Shown: positions 53,397 to 62,999, numbered from the stretch's first letter. The stretch is DNA of 64,000 nt from Achromobacter insolitus (GCF_002209555.1 NZ_NJIF01000006.1:62001-126000), one strand, 5' to 3'. The notes: generated by a model from the sequence alone, not told the origin. Made by a program: numbers and translations.

Positions 53397-55604
53397 TTAG
53401 AAATCCATCGAGGCGGAAAGCATGAAAGTGCGCGGCGCGCCCAGGGCCAGGCTCGACAACTGCGGCATGCCCCAATAGGCCTTGTTCGTCAGATTGTTGA
53501 CGGCCGCCCGCAGCACGATCGGGCGGTCGGCCACCTTGGTTGCGTAGCGCGCGCCCACGTCGTAGGTCGTCCGTCCCGCCACCGATAGCGAATTGTCGGC
53601 GCTGATGTACTGCTTGGACACGGCGGTCGCGTTGGCTGTCAACGTCAGGCCCTGCACCGCCGGCACATCCCACTCCACGCCCAGCTTGCCCTGGAGCTTG
53701 GGGATGCCGGTGGCCTGCTTGCCCTCATTGGCGGCGATGGCGGTCTTCGTTACCTTGGGATCGATGTATGCCACCCCTCCCATCAGGCGCAAGCCGCGCA
53801 TCGGCTCGCCGAAGAAGCCCCATTCCACGCCCTGGTTACGCTGCTCGCCGCCGAACGAGAAAACGTTGGTGGCAGGGTCCGTGTAGCTGCTGGGCCGTTT
53901 TATCTCGAACAGGCTGACGGTATGGGTGAAGTCCCCCAGATCGACCTTGACGCCGACTTCTGTCTGCTTGGTCTTGTACGGCGCGAACAGCTGCCCCGCG
54001 TTGGCCGCGGTGACCGGCGCCGTCTGGCCCTTGCTCAAGCCTTCGATGTAGTTGGCATACACCGAAATATTGTCGGTCGCCTTGATCAGCAGCGCGGCGG
54101 CGGGCGTCGTTGCGCTGGCGTCGTAGCGGCTGGTCCGCGCCCCGGTCGTAACGCTGTAGCTATCGGTACGGACTTCCTGCCGCCGCGCGCCCAGCGTCAG
54201 CTGCACCCGGTCCTCTGCGAAAGACAAGGTGTCCGCCAGGCCATAACTGACCAGGCGCGTCTTGCTATGCAGTATCGGCGGCCAGCTGGTGTCGGGAGCC
54301 GGCCCCCAGACCGGGTGGTAGATGTTGGTCACCCAATCCGCCCCAGGCACCGTTCTGCGGCCATAGTCCCGCTGGTTGTCCGAATAGTAGGTGGCGTTCA
54401 GCACCCACTGGTGCTTGATGCCGCCGGTCTGCAGCTTGCCGCGCAAGCCGGCCTCGCCCGACGTTTTCTTCACGTTCATGTTCAGCTGGCCCATCGAGGT
54501 GCGATAGTCGCCCGCCTCGTTGAACACCTGCGCCACCATGGCGCCATTGTAGGTGTACTCGGACCGGCTCTTGCCTATGGCGGCGTAGGCCATCAAGTTG
54601 TCGCTGACGTCGAACTCGCCGCGGATCATGGCGGCCCTGTCCTGGTTCTTCACATAGGCCCAGTCCGGATTCAACAGGGTTTCAGGCTTGGGCGGCTTGG
54701 GCACGCCGATGCCGGGCGCCAGGTTGATGCCGCGGGTCACGCCGTCCACGCGCTCATCGCTGTCGTACATGTCAATGGAAATGCGCGCTCGTTCGCCGCG
54801 CCAGTCCAGGCCCAGCGCAGCCAGCTGCGCCTTCTTCTTCTGGTTATCGACCGGGCCGTCGCCATCCCTGTAGACGCCGTTCAAGCGCAGGCCGAACTGC
54901 TGGTTCTCGCCAAAGCGCCGTCCCAGGTCCAGGTGTCCGCCGAACTGCGAATCGGACATGTAGGTCGCGGTCAAGCGCGTCAGGGGCTCCGCGCCCGCGC
55001 GCTTGGGCACCAGGTTAACGGTGCCGCCGACGGAACCGCCTGGCGGCATGCCATTGAGCAAGGCCGACGGACCTTTAAGCACTTCGATGCGCTCGAACAT
55101 TTCCGGCGTGGTCCGGTAGTACGGCGCCATGCCGAACAGCCCGCCAAAGGATATGTCGGTGGTGCTGGAACTGAAGCCACGGATCGAGTAGTTCTCGCTC
55201 CATGCCCCCGTCACGCCGTTGCTGAATACCGAAGGATCGGTCCGGGCGATCACGTCAGTGATGTCCTGCGCCTGCAGGTCCTCGATGTACTTTTCCGTGT
55301 AGCTGATGACGGAAAACGGCGTCTCCATGGAATCCTTGTCACCCAGGAAGCCCACACGCCCGCCATAGGTAACCTGTCCGCCGGCATAGGGCGTGGCCGG
55401 CGCTTCGGCCTGCCCCGTGACCGTCACCGTCGGCAGGGTTTTGACCGCGGCCTCGGCAGCTTCCTGGGCCCAGGCGGAAGGAGCGGCGCCCAGCGTCAGT
55501 CCGAACAAGGCCGCGGCCAGATGGTTGGGGGAAAAGATGGGGTGTGCGTGGCTGGCGTGCGATGAAGGACGTGCGACGCGGCCGCGATGGCGACGTTTGC
55601 TCAT
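53397..55604 (-). CDS. TonB-dependent siderophore receptor (3) of the uptake operon
   Basis: Outer-membrane receptor of about 735 residues. A long, basic signal peptide ends PSAWAQ. It has a TonB-box-like TVTVTG, a plug with METPFSVISYTEKYIEDLQAQDITDVIA, YSIRGFSSSTTDISFGGLFG and FERIEVLKGPSALLNGMPPGGSVGGTVNLVPKRA, and a barrel ending SASMDF. It is the last member of a leftward siderophore-import set, 102 bp after the binding-protein gene, with its own weak Fur-like site. It is probably the outer-membrane gate for the ABC system upstream. The siderophore is unidentified. Confidence 0.92.
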   Translation of the reverse strand: MSKRRHRGRVARPSSHASHAHPIFSPNHLAAALFGLTLGAAPSAWAQEAAEAAVKTLPTVTVTGQAEAPATPYAGGQVTYGGRVGFLGDKDSMETPFSVISYTEKYIEDLQAQDITDVIARTDPSVFSNGVTGAWSENYSIRGFSSSTTDISFGGLFGMAPYYRTTPEMFERIEVLKGPSALLNGMPPGGSVGGTVNLVPKRAGAEPLTRLTATYMSDSQFGGHLDLGRRFGENQQFGLRLNGVYRDGDGPVDNQKKKAQLAALGLDWRGERARISIDMYDSDERVDGVTRGINLAPGIGVPKPPKPETLLNPDWAYVKNQDRAAMIRGEFDVSDNLMAYAAIGKSRSEYTYNGAMVAQVFNEAGDYRTSMGQLNMNVKKTSGEAGLRGKLQTGGIKHQWVLNATYYSDNQRDYGRRTVPGADWVTNIYHPVWGPAPDTSWPPILHSKTRLVSYGLADTLSFAEDRVQLTLGARRQEVRTDSYSVTTGARTSRYDASATTPAAALLIKATDNISVYANYIEGLSKGQTAPVTAANAGQLFAPYKTKQTEVGVKVDLGDFTHTVSLFEIKRPSSYTDPATNVFSFGGEQRNQGVEWGFFGEPMRGLRLMGGVAYIDPKVTKTAIAANEGKQATGIPKLQGKLGVEWDVPAVQGLTLTANATAVSKQYISADNSLSVAGRTTYDVGARYATKVADRPIVLRAAVNNLTNKAYWGMPQLSSLALGAPRTFMLSASMDF

Positions 55605-55648
55605 GGAATGCTCCGTTCGGTTGAGCGATGGGTCGCCTGCCATATCAG

Positions 55649-55667
55649 GCGACTGGGAATCATTTAC
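55649..55667 (-). promoter_or_regulatory. Weak Fur-box-like site upstream of receptor 3
   Basis: About 10 of 19 positions agree with the Fur consensus on the minus strand (it begins GTAAATGAT). It lies 45-63 bp upstream of the receptor start codon. Weak by sequence; context is the main support. Confidence 0.3.
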
Positions 55668-55705
55668 ATATGGACCGGCAACTTCCCCCGATCCCGGCAC
55701 TGATA

Positions 55706-56704
55706 TCAGTGCTGATAGGCCTTGATGACGTCGTCGATGATCAGCTTCAGCGAACTCACGCTGGCGGCCGTGACATACCAGGCCTCGGCATCGGCAAAGA
55801 CCACGCGGCCGTTCTTCCAGGCCGTTGTCTGCCGCAAGAGCGGGTTGCCCAGCGTCTCGGCGTTGAGGACGGGCCGGCGCTCCATCACCGCCGTGCGATC
55901 CACCACATACAGAATGCCGGGGTTGGCCTGCTGGATGAACTCGCTGGAAATGGGCTGGCCGTGCAGTCCGGAGTCGGCTGCGGGGCTGGCGGACTTGACG
56001 CCAAGGGTCTTGAAGACAAAGCCGTAGCGGGACTGCTCGCCAAAGGCGCTGAAAGCGCCGTTGTTGTGCAGCACGATGAGCGCCGTCTCGGGACGGCCGT
56101 GCACAAGTTCTTTTGCCTGACGGACCTTTGCATCCAGCTCCGCCACCTGCTGACGGGCGAGATCTTCCTTTTCGAAGATCCGGCCCAGCGTCAGGAGATG
56201 GTCCTTGATGACCTCGATGTGGTTTGCCTGACTGTCCCGATAATCCACGTCGAAATGGATCGTGGGCGCGATCTCGCTGAGCTCCTTGTAGTGGTTCGCC
56301 TGCAGCGAGGTAATCAGGATCAGATCGGGTTTGGCCGCGTGCACCCGCTCCAGGTTGGGCTGGACAATCGCCCCCATGTCCTGCACGTCGACCGCGTGCC
56401 GGTACTTGGCCAGAAAGTGAGGCACGAAGTCCTTGGGCATGCCAACAACCTGGACGCCGAGCTCGTCCAGGTTATCGACTTCGTTCATGTCCAGCGCCAC
56501 CACGCGCCGTGGCAGCTTCTCGATGACGGTCGTTCCCAGCTTGTGCTGGACGGTGATGCTGGCATAGGGCTGCCGGGAGGAAGGACTCCCCGCCGGCTCT
56601 CCCGCTGCCTGGGGTGGTTTGGCGGCTTCCTGGCCGCAGCCCTGTAGGGCGACCATTGCGGCCAACACCAGGGCCGGCGCCCAGGGCCTGTGTTTGGTGA
56701 TCAT
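55706..56704 (-). CDS. Siderophore-binding lipoprotein of ABC importer (FecB/CeuE-like)
   Basis: A 332-residue substrate-binding protein. Start MITKHRPW overlaps the ATPase stop (ATGA). The lipobox MVALQGCG places the lipidated Cys at residue 23, so it is anchored in the inner membrane facing the periplasm. Folding motifs of class III binding proteins follow: RVVALDMNEVDNLDELGVQVVGMP, LERVHAAKPDLILITS, LLTLGRIFEKE and NPGILYVVDRTAV. Conserved Arg residues near YRDSQANH and SRYGF may contact the siderophore. It is likely the periplasmic partner of the two FecCD permeases encoded just upstream. Confidence 0.92.
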   Translation of the reverse strand: MITKHRPWAPALVLAAMVALQGCGQEAAKPPQAAGEPAGSPSSRQPYASITVQHKLGTTVIEKLPRRVVALDMNEVDNLDELGVQVVGMPKDFVPHFLAKYRHAVDVQDMGAIVQPNLERVHAAKPDLILITSLQANHYKELSEIAPTIHFDVDYRDSQANHIEVIKDHLLTLGRIFEKEDLARQQVAELDAKVRQAKELVHGRPETALIVLHNNGAFSAFGEQSRYGFVFKTLGVKSASPAADSGLHGQPISSEFIQQANPGILYVVDRTAVMERRPVLNAETLGNPLLRQTTAWKNGRVVFADAEAWYVTAASVSSLKLIIDDVIKAYQH

Positions 56705-57477
56705 TTCAGTTCTCCAGGGGGATTGAAGTAGTTGCACAGGCGCCCGCGGTCGCCTTGCATAATCTCGAAATCCAGTCCGTACAGTTCCCCCAGCTGATCC
56801 GCGGTCACGACTTGCGGTACGGTCCCCGCGCGATGCACCACGCCGCGCTTCATTGCGACGATGTGGTCGGAATAGCTGGCCGCGAAATTGATGTCGTGCA
56901 CCACCAGGATTACCGTGCGGCCGTGCTCATCGCACAGGCGGCGTAGCGCGCGCATGATCTGAACGGCATGCTTGATATCGAGGTTGTTCAAAGGCTCGTC
57001 GAGCAGCAGGCAATCCGTCTGCTGGGCGATCGTCATGGCCAGGAACGCCATCTGGCGCTGCCCGCCGCTGAGTTCGTCGAGATAGGCCGCGCGCAGCGGT
57101 TCCAGCGAGAGGAATGCAATGGCCTCGCCGATCACGCGGCGGTCTTCCTGTGTCAACGCGCCGCGGCTGTATGGAAACCGTCCGAAGGCGACGAGCTCCT
57201 CCACCGTCAGCCGCAGGTTGAAATCGGGCGATTGACGCAACGTGGCCACGCGCTTGGCGTAATCCCCGATACGGATGTCCGACACCCTGGCGCCCTCGAT
57301 CAGGATCTCTCCCCGGCTGGGTTCCAGCAGCCGCGCGGCCATCATCAGCAATGTGGTCTTGCCCGCGCCATTGGGGCCGATGAGCGAGGTCAGCCGCCCA
57401 GCGGGGAACTGCACGCTGACATCGCGCAGAACCGTCTTCGGCCCATAACTTTTCGAGAGATTCTTGATCGTGATCAT
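56701..57477 (-). CDS. Siderophore ABC importer ATPase (FecE/FepC-like)
   Basis: A 258-residue ABC ATPase. Walker A at residues 34-41 (GPNGAGKT), Q-loop in VATLRQSPDFN, signature LSGGQRQMAFLAMTIAQ, Walker B CLLLDEPLNNLD and H-loop VVHDINFA. It energises the two FecCD permeases next to it. ATGA overlaps couple it to both the permease before it and the binding lipoprotein after it. Confidence 0.94.
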   Translation of the reverse strand: MITIKNLSKSYGPKTVLRDVSVQFPAGRLTSLIGPNGAGKTTLLMMAARLLEPSRGEILIEGARVSDIRIGDYAKRVATLRQSPDFNLRLTVEELVAFGRFPYSRGALTQEDRRVIGEAIAFLSLEPLRAAYLDELSGGQRQMAFLAMTIAQQTDCLLLDEPLNNLDIKHAVQIMRALRRLCDEHGRTVILVVHDINFAASYSDHIVAMKRGVVHRAGTVPQVVTADQLGELYGLDFEIMQGDRGRLCNYFNPPGELK

Positions 57478-58421
57478 GCGGTGCCCCGCGAGCGTGCCAT
57501 CAGCGCCAGGAACCAGGCGCCGCAAACCAGGTTGACCAGGATGCCGACGCTCGTTCGATAGTTGAAGAGATGTTCAACCGCAAGCTGCGCCAGGATGAAA
57601 ATGCCGACCGCGATCGCGCAGCCGGCGGGCAGCGTAGCTCGATGCCGGCGCGTGCGCGTCAGGGCATAGGCCGTGTTGGCGACGAAGATGCCCATGAAGG
57701 CGGTGGGTCCCAGCAGGCTGGTCGACACTGCGACCAGCACCGCAATCAGCGCCAGATGCAGCCGCAAGGCGCGCTGATAGTCCACACCCAGGGAGATGGC
57801 CTGGTCGCGTCCCAGCGAGATCACGTCCAGCGCCGGCAGCGTCTTGATGCCGGCCAGGCACACCGCCGCGACGGCGATCGCGGAAACCAGCAACTGGCCG
57901 GGTTCCGCCTTGTTGAAGGAAGCCTGGGTAAAGCCAAGCAAAATGGAGAATTCGCCAGGGCTGGTCTTCAACTGCACGAACTGCGTGAAGGTGCCGATCA
58001 CCATCGTCAGCACCAGTCCCACCAGCAGCAGGAAGTACACGTTCTGCCTGCCATCGCGGAATAGCCAGCGTTGGATGATCCACGAATAGCCCAGCATCAG
58101 CAGCACGGACAGGGAGAAGTGCCCGTTTGCGCCCAGCAGGACCAGGCTCTGGGCCCCCATGGCCAGGATCATCAGGGATTGCAGCAACAGGTAGACGGCC
58201 TCATAGCCCATGATGGCCGGCGTCAGGATCCGGTTGCCGGCGATGGTCTGGAACACGATGGAGGACCACGCAATGCAGACGCCACCGATAAGCATGGCCG
58301 CAAGCCGGGCAAGCCGCCTGGGAATGATGTAGTCGAAGTCCAGGTTGGAACGGAACAGCAGGAAAGCCACGGCCAACGCGATGACCGCCACCCATACCGT
58401 ATGCCGGGGAAGCGCGCGCAT
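57474..58421 (-). CDS. Siderophore ABC importer permease B (FecCD family)
   Basis: A 315-residue polytopic permease of the BtuC/FecCD family with about nine hydrophobic helices. Family blocks include MLIGGVCIAWSSIVFQTIAGNRILTPAIMGYEAVYLLLQ, DVISLGRDQAISLGVDYQRAL and TSLLGPTAFMGIFVANTAYAL; the last contains the coupling-helix G-x-x-x-F-x-G. ATG at 58421 (GGAGG 8 nt upstream) is used; a GTG at 58424 is equally possible. It overlaps both neighbouring genes. Confidence 0.92.
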   Translation of the reverse strand: MRALPRHTVWVAVIALAVAFLLFRSNLDFDYIIPRRLARLAAMLIGGVCIAWSSIVFQTIAGNRILTPAIMGYEAVYLLLQSLMILAMGAQSLVLLGANGHFSLSVLLMLGYSWIIQRWLFRDGRQNVYFLLLVGLVLTMVIGTFTQFVQLKTSPGEFSILLGFTQASFNKAEPGQLLVSAIAVAAVCLAGIKTLPALDVISLGRDQAISLGVDYQRALRLHLALIAVLVAVSTSLLGPTAFMGIFVANTAYALTRTRRHRATLPAGCAIAVGIFILAQLAVEHLFNYRTSVGILVNLVCGAWFLALMARSRGTA

Positions 58422-59362
58422 CACCGGTGCCTCCAGAAGATCAGCACGAGGAACAGGATGCCGCCCACGCCACCCGCGGTGAGGCCGATGGGCACCTCAA
58501 ATGGGTAGATCAGAAGGCGGCCCAGGATGTCGCAGGCCAGCAGCAGCGTCGCGCCTCCCAGCGCGACGACGGGCAAGGTGCGGCTCAGGTTGTCGCCATA
58601 GCGCAGCGCGACCAGATTGGGGATGACCAGCCCCACGAAAGGAATTGCCCCGACGGTAATGACCGTGGCGGACACGGTGACGGCCACCAGGATCAGCCCC
58701 AGCGCGACGGTAGCCGGATAGTTCAGGCCCAGGCCCGCCGCCATGCCTTCGCCCATGCCTAGGACGGTGAAGCGGTGCGCGTAGAGATAGGTCAGCGCAA
58801 CGATAGGCAGGATGAGGTAAATGATCTCGTAGTTGCCCTGCACGATCCTGGAGAAGTCGCCCAGCAGCCAACCCTGCATGCTCTGCATGATGTTGTTGCG
58901 ATACGCGTAGAACTCCGCCAGGGCGCTCAGCACGCCGCCATACATCAGACCCATGACCGGCACGAGCACCGTATTTTTGAATTTGACGCGGCGGACGACG
59001 GCGATGAAGACCAGGTTGGCCGCGAAGCAGAAGCCCAGCGCGAATAGCATCCGTGCAGCCGGCCCGGCGGCAGGCATCGACAGCATCGACACCAGGATGC
59101 CGAGTTTGGCCGCATCCAGTCCGCCCGACGTTGCCGGCTCGACGAATTTGTTGCGCACGATGTGCTGCAGGATCACGCCGCACACGGCCAGGCCGATGCC
59201 TGTCAGCACCAGCGCCGCCAGGCGCGGTAGCCGGCTTGCGGTCAAGGTGAGCCACGCATCGCCCGATAGCGAGAACAGCTGCGGCCAGGCGATCTGGCGC
59301 GCGCCCACCAGCAGCGACGCGCCGCAAAGCACGAAGAACAGACCGACCAAGCTGACACGCAT
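58421..59362 (-). CDS. Siderophore ABC importer permease A (FecCD family)
   Basis: A 313-residue FecCD permease with about nine TM helices. Motifs: RLPRLAALVLTGIGLAVCGVILQHIVRNKFVEPATSGGLDAAKLG, MGEGMAAGLGLNYPAT and GAIPFVGLVIPNLVALRYGDN (coupling region). It probably forms a heterodimer with the next permease. It starts inside the stop of the exporter-fold ABC gene (TGATG). Confidence 0.92.
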   Translation of the reverse strand: MRVSLVGLFFVLCGASLLVGARQIAWPQLFSLSGDAWLTLTASRLPRLAALVLTGIGLAVCGVILQHIVRNKFVEPATSGGLDAAKLGILVSMLSMPAAGPAARMLFALGFCFAANLVFIAVVRRVKFKNTVLVPVMGLMYGGVLSALAEFYAYRNNIMQSMQGWLLGDFSRIVQGNYEIIYLILPIVALTYLYAHRFTVLGMGEGMAAGLGLNYPATVALGLILVAVTVSATVITVGAIPFVGLVIPNLVALRYGDNLSRTLPVVALGGATLLLACDILGRLLIYPFEVPIGLTAGGVGGILFLVLIFWRHR

Positions 59363-61116
59363 CAGGAGCGCGCCCCTGCAATGCGCCAGCCGCGGGCGGC
59401 CTTGCGCTGATCCAGGAATTGCGCGTATAGCCCCTGGCTCTCACGCAGCGCCGCGGGCGTGCCTTGCTCGGCGATCCGTCCGTCCTCAAGCACGACGATC
59501 TGGTCGGCCATCGCCACGGTAGAAAGCTGATGCGCGATCACCACCAGCGTGCGCTCCCCGCGCAGGCGCGCCAGAGCGCCGGTGATGATGGCCTGGTTCT
59601 CCGTATCCAGCGCCGCGGTCGCCTCGTCCACCAGCATGATGGGGGCATTATTGAGCAGCGCACGCGCGACGGCGATGCGTTGGCGTTCGCCGCCGGACAG
59701 GCGCGCGCCGCCCTCGCCTACCTGCGTGTCCAGCCCCTGCGGCAGGCGCGCGGCGACGCAGTCCACGCCGGCCCGACCTGCGGCTTCCATCAACTCGGCA
59801 TCGCTGCAGCCCGGCCTGCCGGCGCGGATGTTGTCGGCGATGGATCCCGTGAACAGGTAGTTGTCCTGGAAGACCTGGCTGATCTGGCCGGCCAGCCTCG
59901 AGCTGGACATCTGCCGCACGTCCACGCCGCCAACCAGCACGCTGCCCTGGTTCACGTCGAAGAAGCGCGCGATCAGGCGCGCCAGCGTGGTCTTGCCCGA
60001 ACCGGATGCGCCGACCAGGGCAATCATGCTGCCCGGTTCGATGCGCAGATCCACGCCTCGCAGTACCTCCGGCTCGCTATCCGCGTAGCGGAAATGCACA
60101 TTGCGCAATTCGATCGACGCATCGCGCGGTTCCAGTGGCGCGTCGGGCTCGGGCAGCGGCTGCACGGCGTACAGCGCTTCGATGGCGTCGAGTTGTCCGC
60201 GCGCGCCGCGCAGCACCTCTCCATAGCCGGCCACCTCCAGCAACGAATCGATGTAGCGGACCGCGAGCAGAAGCGCGACGATCGCAGCCACGCTCTGTCC
60301 AGGTGCCAGCGGTTTGCCCAGGATACCGTCCAGCCACCAGGCCGCGGCGGCCAGCAGGACGGCAAAGACGGCCTGCACGGCCGCGAGGTTGAGAACGGCC
60401 GCCCCGGCCGATAGCCAGATCAGCCGAGCTCCGGACTGGCGCTGCCGCTCGACGGCCTGTTCGAGAAAGCGCGTGCTCCCGCCCTCGCCATTGAAGGCGC
60501 GCAGCACCGACTGGGCCTGGGCGAACTCGACCATGCGCTGGCTGGCATCGGCGAAGCGCTGTTGGAATGCCTCGTCCGCGCGCCGCGCCAGTCTTGCCGT
60601 GAGCGCCAGGACGCCGGCCAGCAGCGGCAGCGCCGCCAAGGCGATCAGACCCAATAGCCAGTGCTGCGCAAACAGGGCGACGACGAGCACCGCGGGCGTC
60701 ACCACCCCGACGATGACGGGCGTAAAGACATGCGCGGGGAGCTGGGCCACGGACATCATTCCCTGCGTGACGACGTGCCCGAGACGGGCCGTGTTCTGCG
60801 GTGTGAACCAGCCCACGGGCAGGCGCGCCACATGGTCGCCGAGACGGTGGCGGGCGTCTTGCAAGATTGCGACGCCCACCCGCACGCCGGCCCGCTCCAC
60901 ATGGCGCCGCAGGCCCCAGCAGACCGCTACGCCGGCCAGCAGCGCGCCCAGCCACGGGGCGGCAGCCTGCACGTCTGCCGCAAGCAGATGCGTGAGCAGC
61001 GGCACCAGCGCGGTAATGGTTAGCCCGCAAAGCACGCCATAGGCCACGGCCATCCGGCCATAGCGGCGCAGCACGGATGCGTCCTGGCCAAGCAGCAGCA
61101 TGAAGATCTTCAGCAT
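59362..61116 (-). CDS. Exporter-fold ABC half-transporter, YbtQ/IrtB-like (second)
   Basis: A 584-residue ABC half-transporter: six TM helices (residues 20-310), then an ATPase domain with Walker A at 369-376 (GASGSGKT), signature LSGGERQRIAVARALL and Walker B IMLVDEATAALD. Although built like an exporter, pairs of this kind (YbtPQ, IrtAB) import ferric siderophores. Location inside a siderophore operon and pairing with the gene at 61110 support that. It overlaps the previous gene by 7 bp and the next by 1. Confidence 0.9.
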   Translation of the reverse strand: MLKIFMLLLGQDASVLRRYGRMAVAYGVLCGLTITALVPLLTHLLAADVQAAAPWLGALLAGVAVCWGLRRHVERAGVRVGVAILQDARHRLGDHVARLPVGWFTPQNTARLGHVVTQGMMSVAQLPAHVFTPVIVGVVTPAVLVVALFAQHWLLGLIALAALPLLAGVLALTARLARRADEAFQQRFADASQRMVEFAQAQSVLRAFNGEGGSTRFLEQAVERQRQSGARLIWLSAGAAVLNLAAVQAVFAVLLAAAAWWLDGILGKPLAPGQSVAAIVALLLAVRYIDSLLEVAGYGEVLRGARGQLDAIEALYAVQPLPEPDAPLEPRDASIELRNVHFRYADSEPEVLRGVDLRIEPGSMIALVGASGSGKTTLARLIARFFDVNQGSVLVGGVDVRQMSSSRLAGQISQVFQDNYLFTGSIADNIRAGRPGCSDAELMEAAGRAGVDCVAARLPQGLDTQVGEGGARLSGGERQRIAVARALLNNAPIMLVDEATAALDTENQAIITGALARLRGERTLVVIAHQLSTVAMADQIVVLEDGRIAEQGTPAALRESQGLYAQFLDQRKAARGWRIAGARS

Positions 61117-62912
61117 GCGGCCACCTCTTTGTCCTCGGAAGTTTCATAACCGCCTTGCGCCCACAACCGCGCATAGCTGCCGCCTTGCGCGAGCAACTGT
61201 TCGTGTCTGCCTTGTTCGACAATGGCGCCGTTCTCGACGACGAGAATGCGGTCGGCGTGCATCACCGTATCCAGCCGGTGCGCGATCACCATCACCGTGC
61301 GCCCCCGGGCGAAGCGGGACAGCGCGCCCTGGACTGCCGCCTCGTTGCCGGCGTCGGCCCCGGCCGTGGCCTCGTCCAGCACCAGCACGGGCGGATCCAA
61401 TAGCAAGGCTCGCGCGATGCTGGCGCGCTGGAGTTCGCCGCCGGATAGCTGCGCGTCCTCGCCGATCACCGAATCGTAGCCGCGCGGTAGCGCCAGGATG
61501 CGTTCATGGATACTGGCGCTGCGCGCGGCGTCCTCGATCTCTTGCCGGGTGGCGGAGGGCCGGCCGAGCGCGATGTTGTCGCGCACGCTGGCATGGATCA
61601 GGCGCACCTCCTGCAATACGAAGCCGACGCGCCGGTAAAGCTGCGCGCTCTCGATTCGCTTGAGATCTGCGCCGCCCAGCGTGATGCGCCCTTCGTCGGG
61701 GTCGAAGAATCGCAGCAGCAGCCGCGCCAGCGTGGATTTGCCCGCGCCCGAAGGACCGACGATGGCGGTGACCGTGCCGGGTTCCAGGGTGAAGCTGATG
61801 CCGGACAGCGTCCGGCGCTCCGCGCCATAGGAATAGCCCACGTTCTCGAACCTGACTTCATGGCCCTCCGGGATCTGCTCCTGGCCGGGCGCCAGGGGCT
61901 CCAGTACCGGTGTCTCCAGCAGCGCCTGCACGCGCTGCGCCGCGCTCGCGGCGCTGCCCAGATCATGCAGCAGCGTATGCAGCAGCAGCACCGGCGCGCA
62001 TATGCCCGGCGCCACCAGCGCAAACGGCAGCACGTCCACGGGCGCCATCCAGCCCAGCCCGACGAACAAGGCGCCCGCGGCCAGCACCACGCCCAGCACG
62101 GTGACCGGCGCGATCATTGCATGGGCGTGCGCCATCGCCGCCACCAGCGGACGAGTAAAACTGGCGAAAGCTGCGGCAAAGGCGTCGACGGCCTCGCGGT
62201 AGCCGCGATGCGCCTTGCCCGGGTCGCCGAACGCCTTGACCACGGGCATGCCGCCCACGAACTCGACCGTTGCGCCATTGAGGCGCCCTAGCCGTTCGAC
62301 GAACTCCTGCATGTTCGCCCCCCCGGCCTTCATGGCCCGGCGCAGGAACAGGAAGAAGCCGGGGAACGGCAGCAACGCCACCAACGCCAGGCGCCAGTCC
62401 TGCACGAACAGGTAGATGACCGCAATCGCGATGCCGCCCGCGGCGCGCCCCACCGCCGTGTAGAAATGCGCGGTCAGGCTGTGCAGCGTGCCGATGTCGT
62501 CCTGCATCGCCTGCTTGACCTCGCCCGACGCCCGGTCGGTGAACCAACCCAGCGACACCTGCGACAGCCGCTGCGCGGCGGCCAGGCGCAGGCGGTGCGT
62601 AAGACGGTTATCGGCCAGATGGGCCGTCAATTCACCGGCCGAGATCAGCGCCATGCCAACGAACATGGATGCCAAACTGGCAATGACAGTCCACCAGATT
62701 CCAGGCCAGGCGTGCGCGCCTGCGGAAGGCTCGGCGCCGGCGAGGGCGATACGGGCAATGTGCGCAATTCCCGCCAGCGGCACCAGGGTGAGCATGGTGC
62801 CCGCCGCGGCCAACGCTGCGGCGGCCATCAATTGCCTGCGTATCGGGGCCAGCACCAGGCCTAGCGGACCGGGTTTCCCGGGTCTGGCCGCGGTCGCTTC
62901 AGAACTGCTCAT
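61110..62912 (-). CDS. Exporter-fold ABC half-transporter, YbtP/IrtA-like (first)
   Basis: A 600-residue ABC half-transporter: TM domain (about residues 28-320), ATPase domain with Walker A at 386-393 (GPSGAGKS), signature LSGGELQRASIARALL and Walker B VLVLDEATAGAD. It lacks the extra siderophore-interacting reductase domain of mycobacterial IrtA. It is the first gene of a six-gene coupled operon ending with the binding lipoprotein, and faces a TetR gene across a 142-bp region with a Fur-like site and ACTAA repeats. Confidence 0.9.
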   Translation of the reverse strand: MSSSEATAARPGKPGPLGLVLAPIRRQLMAAAALAAAGTMLTLVPLAGIAHIARIALAGAEPSAGAHAWPGIWWTVIASLASMFVGMALISAGELTAHLADNRLTHRLRLAAAQRLSQVSLGWFTDRASGEVKQAMQDDIGTLHSLTAHFYTAVGRAAGGIAIAVIYLFVQDWRLALVALLPFPGFFLFLRRAMKAGGANMQEFVERLGRLNGATVEFVGGMPVVKAFGDPGKAHRGYREAVDAFAAAFASFTRPLVAAMAHAHAMIAPVTVLGVVLAAGALFVGLGWMAPVDVLPFALVAPGICAPVLLLHTLLHDLGSAASAAQRVQALLETPVLEPLAPGQEQIPEGHEVRFENVGYSYGAERRTLSGISFTLEPGTVTAIVGPSGAGKSTLARLLLRFFDPDEGRITLGGADLKRIESAQLYRRVGFVLQEVRLIHASVRDNIALGRPSATRQEIEDAARSASIHERILALPRGYDSVIGEDAQLSGGELQRASIARALLLDPPVLVLDEATAGADAGNEAAVQGALSRFARGRTVMVIAHRLDTVMHADRILVVENGAIVEQGRHEQLLAQGGSYARLWAQGGYETSEDKEVAAC

Positions 62913-62937
62913 GAAATCAACTTATCCAGATGTTGGT

Positions 62938-62956
62938 GATAATTATTTGCATCACT
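62938..62956 (-). promoter_or_regulatory. Probable Fur box of the siderophore-uptake operon
   Basis: 12 of 19 positions fit the Fur consensus, with GATAAT intact at the left end. It lies 26-44 bp upstream of the first ABC gene, so it is well placed to repress the whole operon under iron sufficiency. Confidence 0.5.
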
Positions 62957-62999
62957 ATAAACTAAATTTCCGAATTAGTTGCATGACACTAAACTAAAT
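62954..62999. promoter_or_regulatory. ACTAA repeat array between the TetR gene and ABC operon
   Basis: CACTA(TA)AACTAAAT occurs at 62953-62968 and, without the TA, at 62987-62999, with the inverted half-site TTAGT at 62975-62979. TTAGT-N8-ACTAA (62975-62992) gives an inverted repeat. The array overlaps the edge of the Fur-like site. It is the likely operator of the divergent TetR regulator. Confidence 0.5.
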
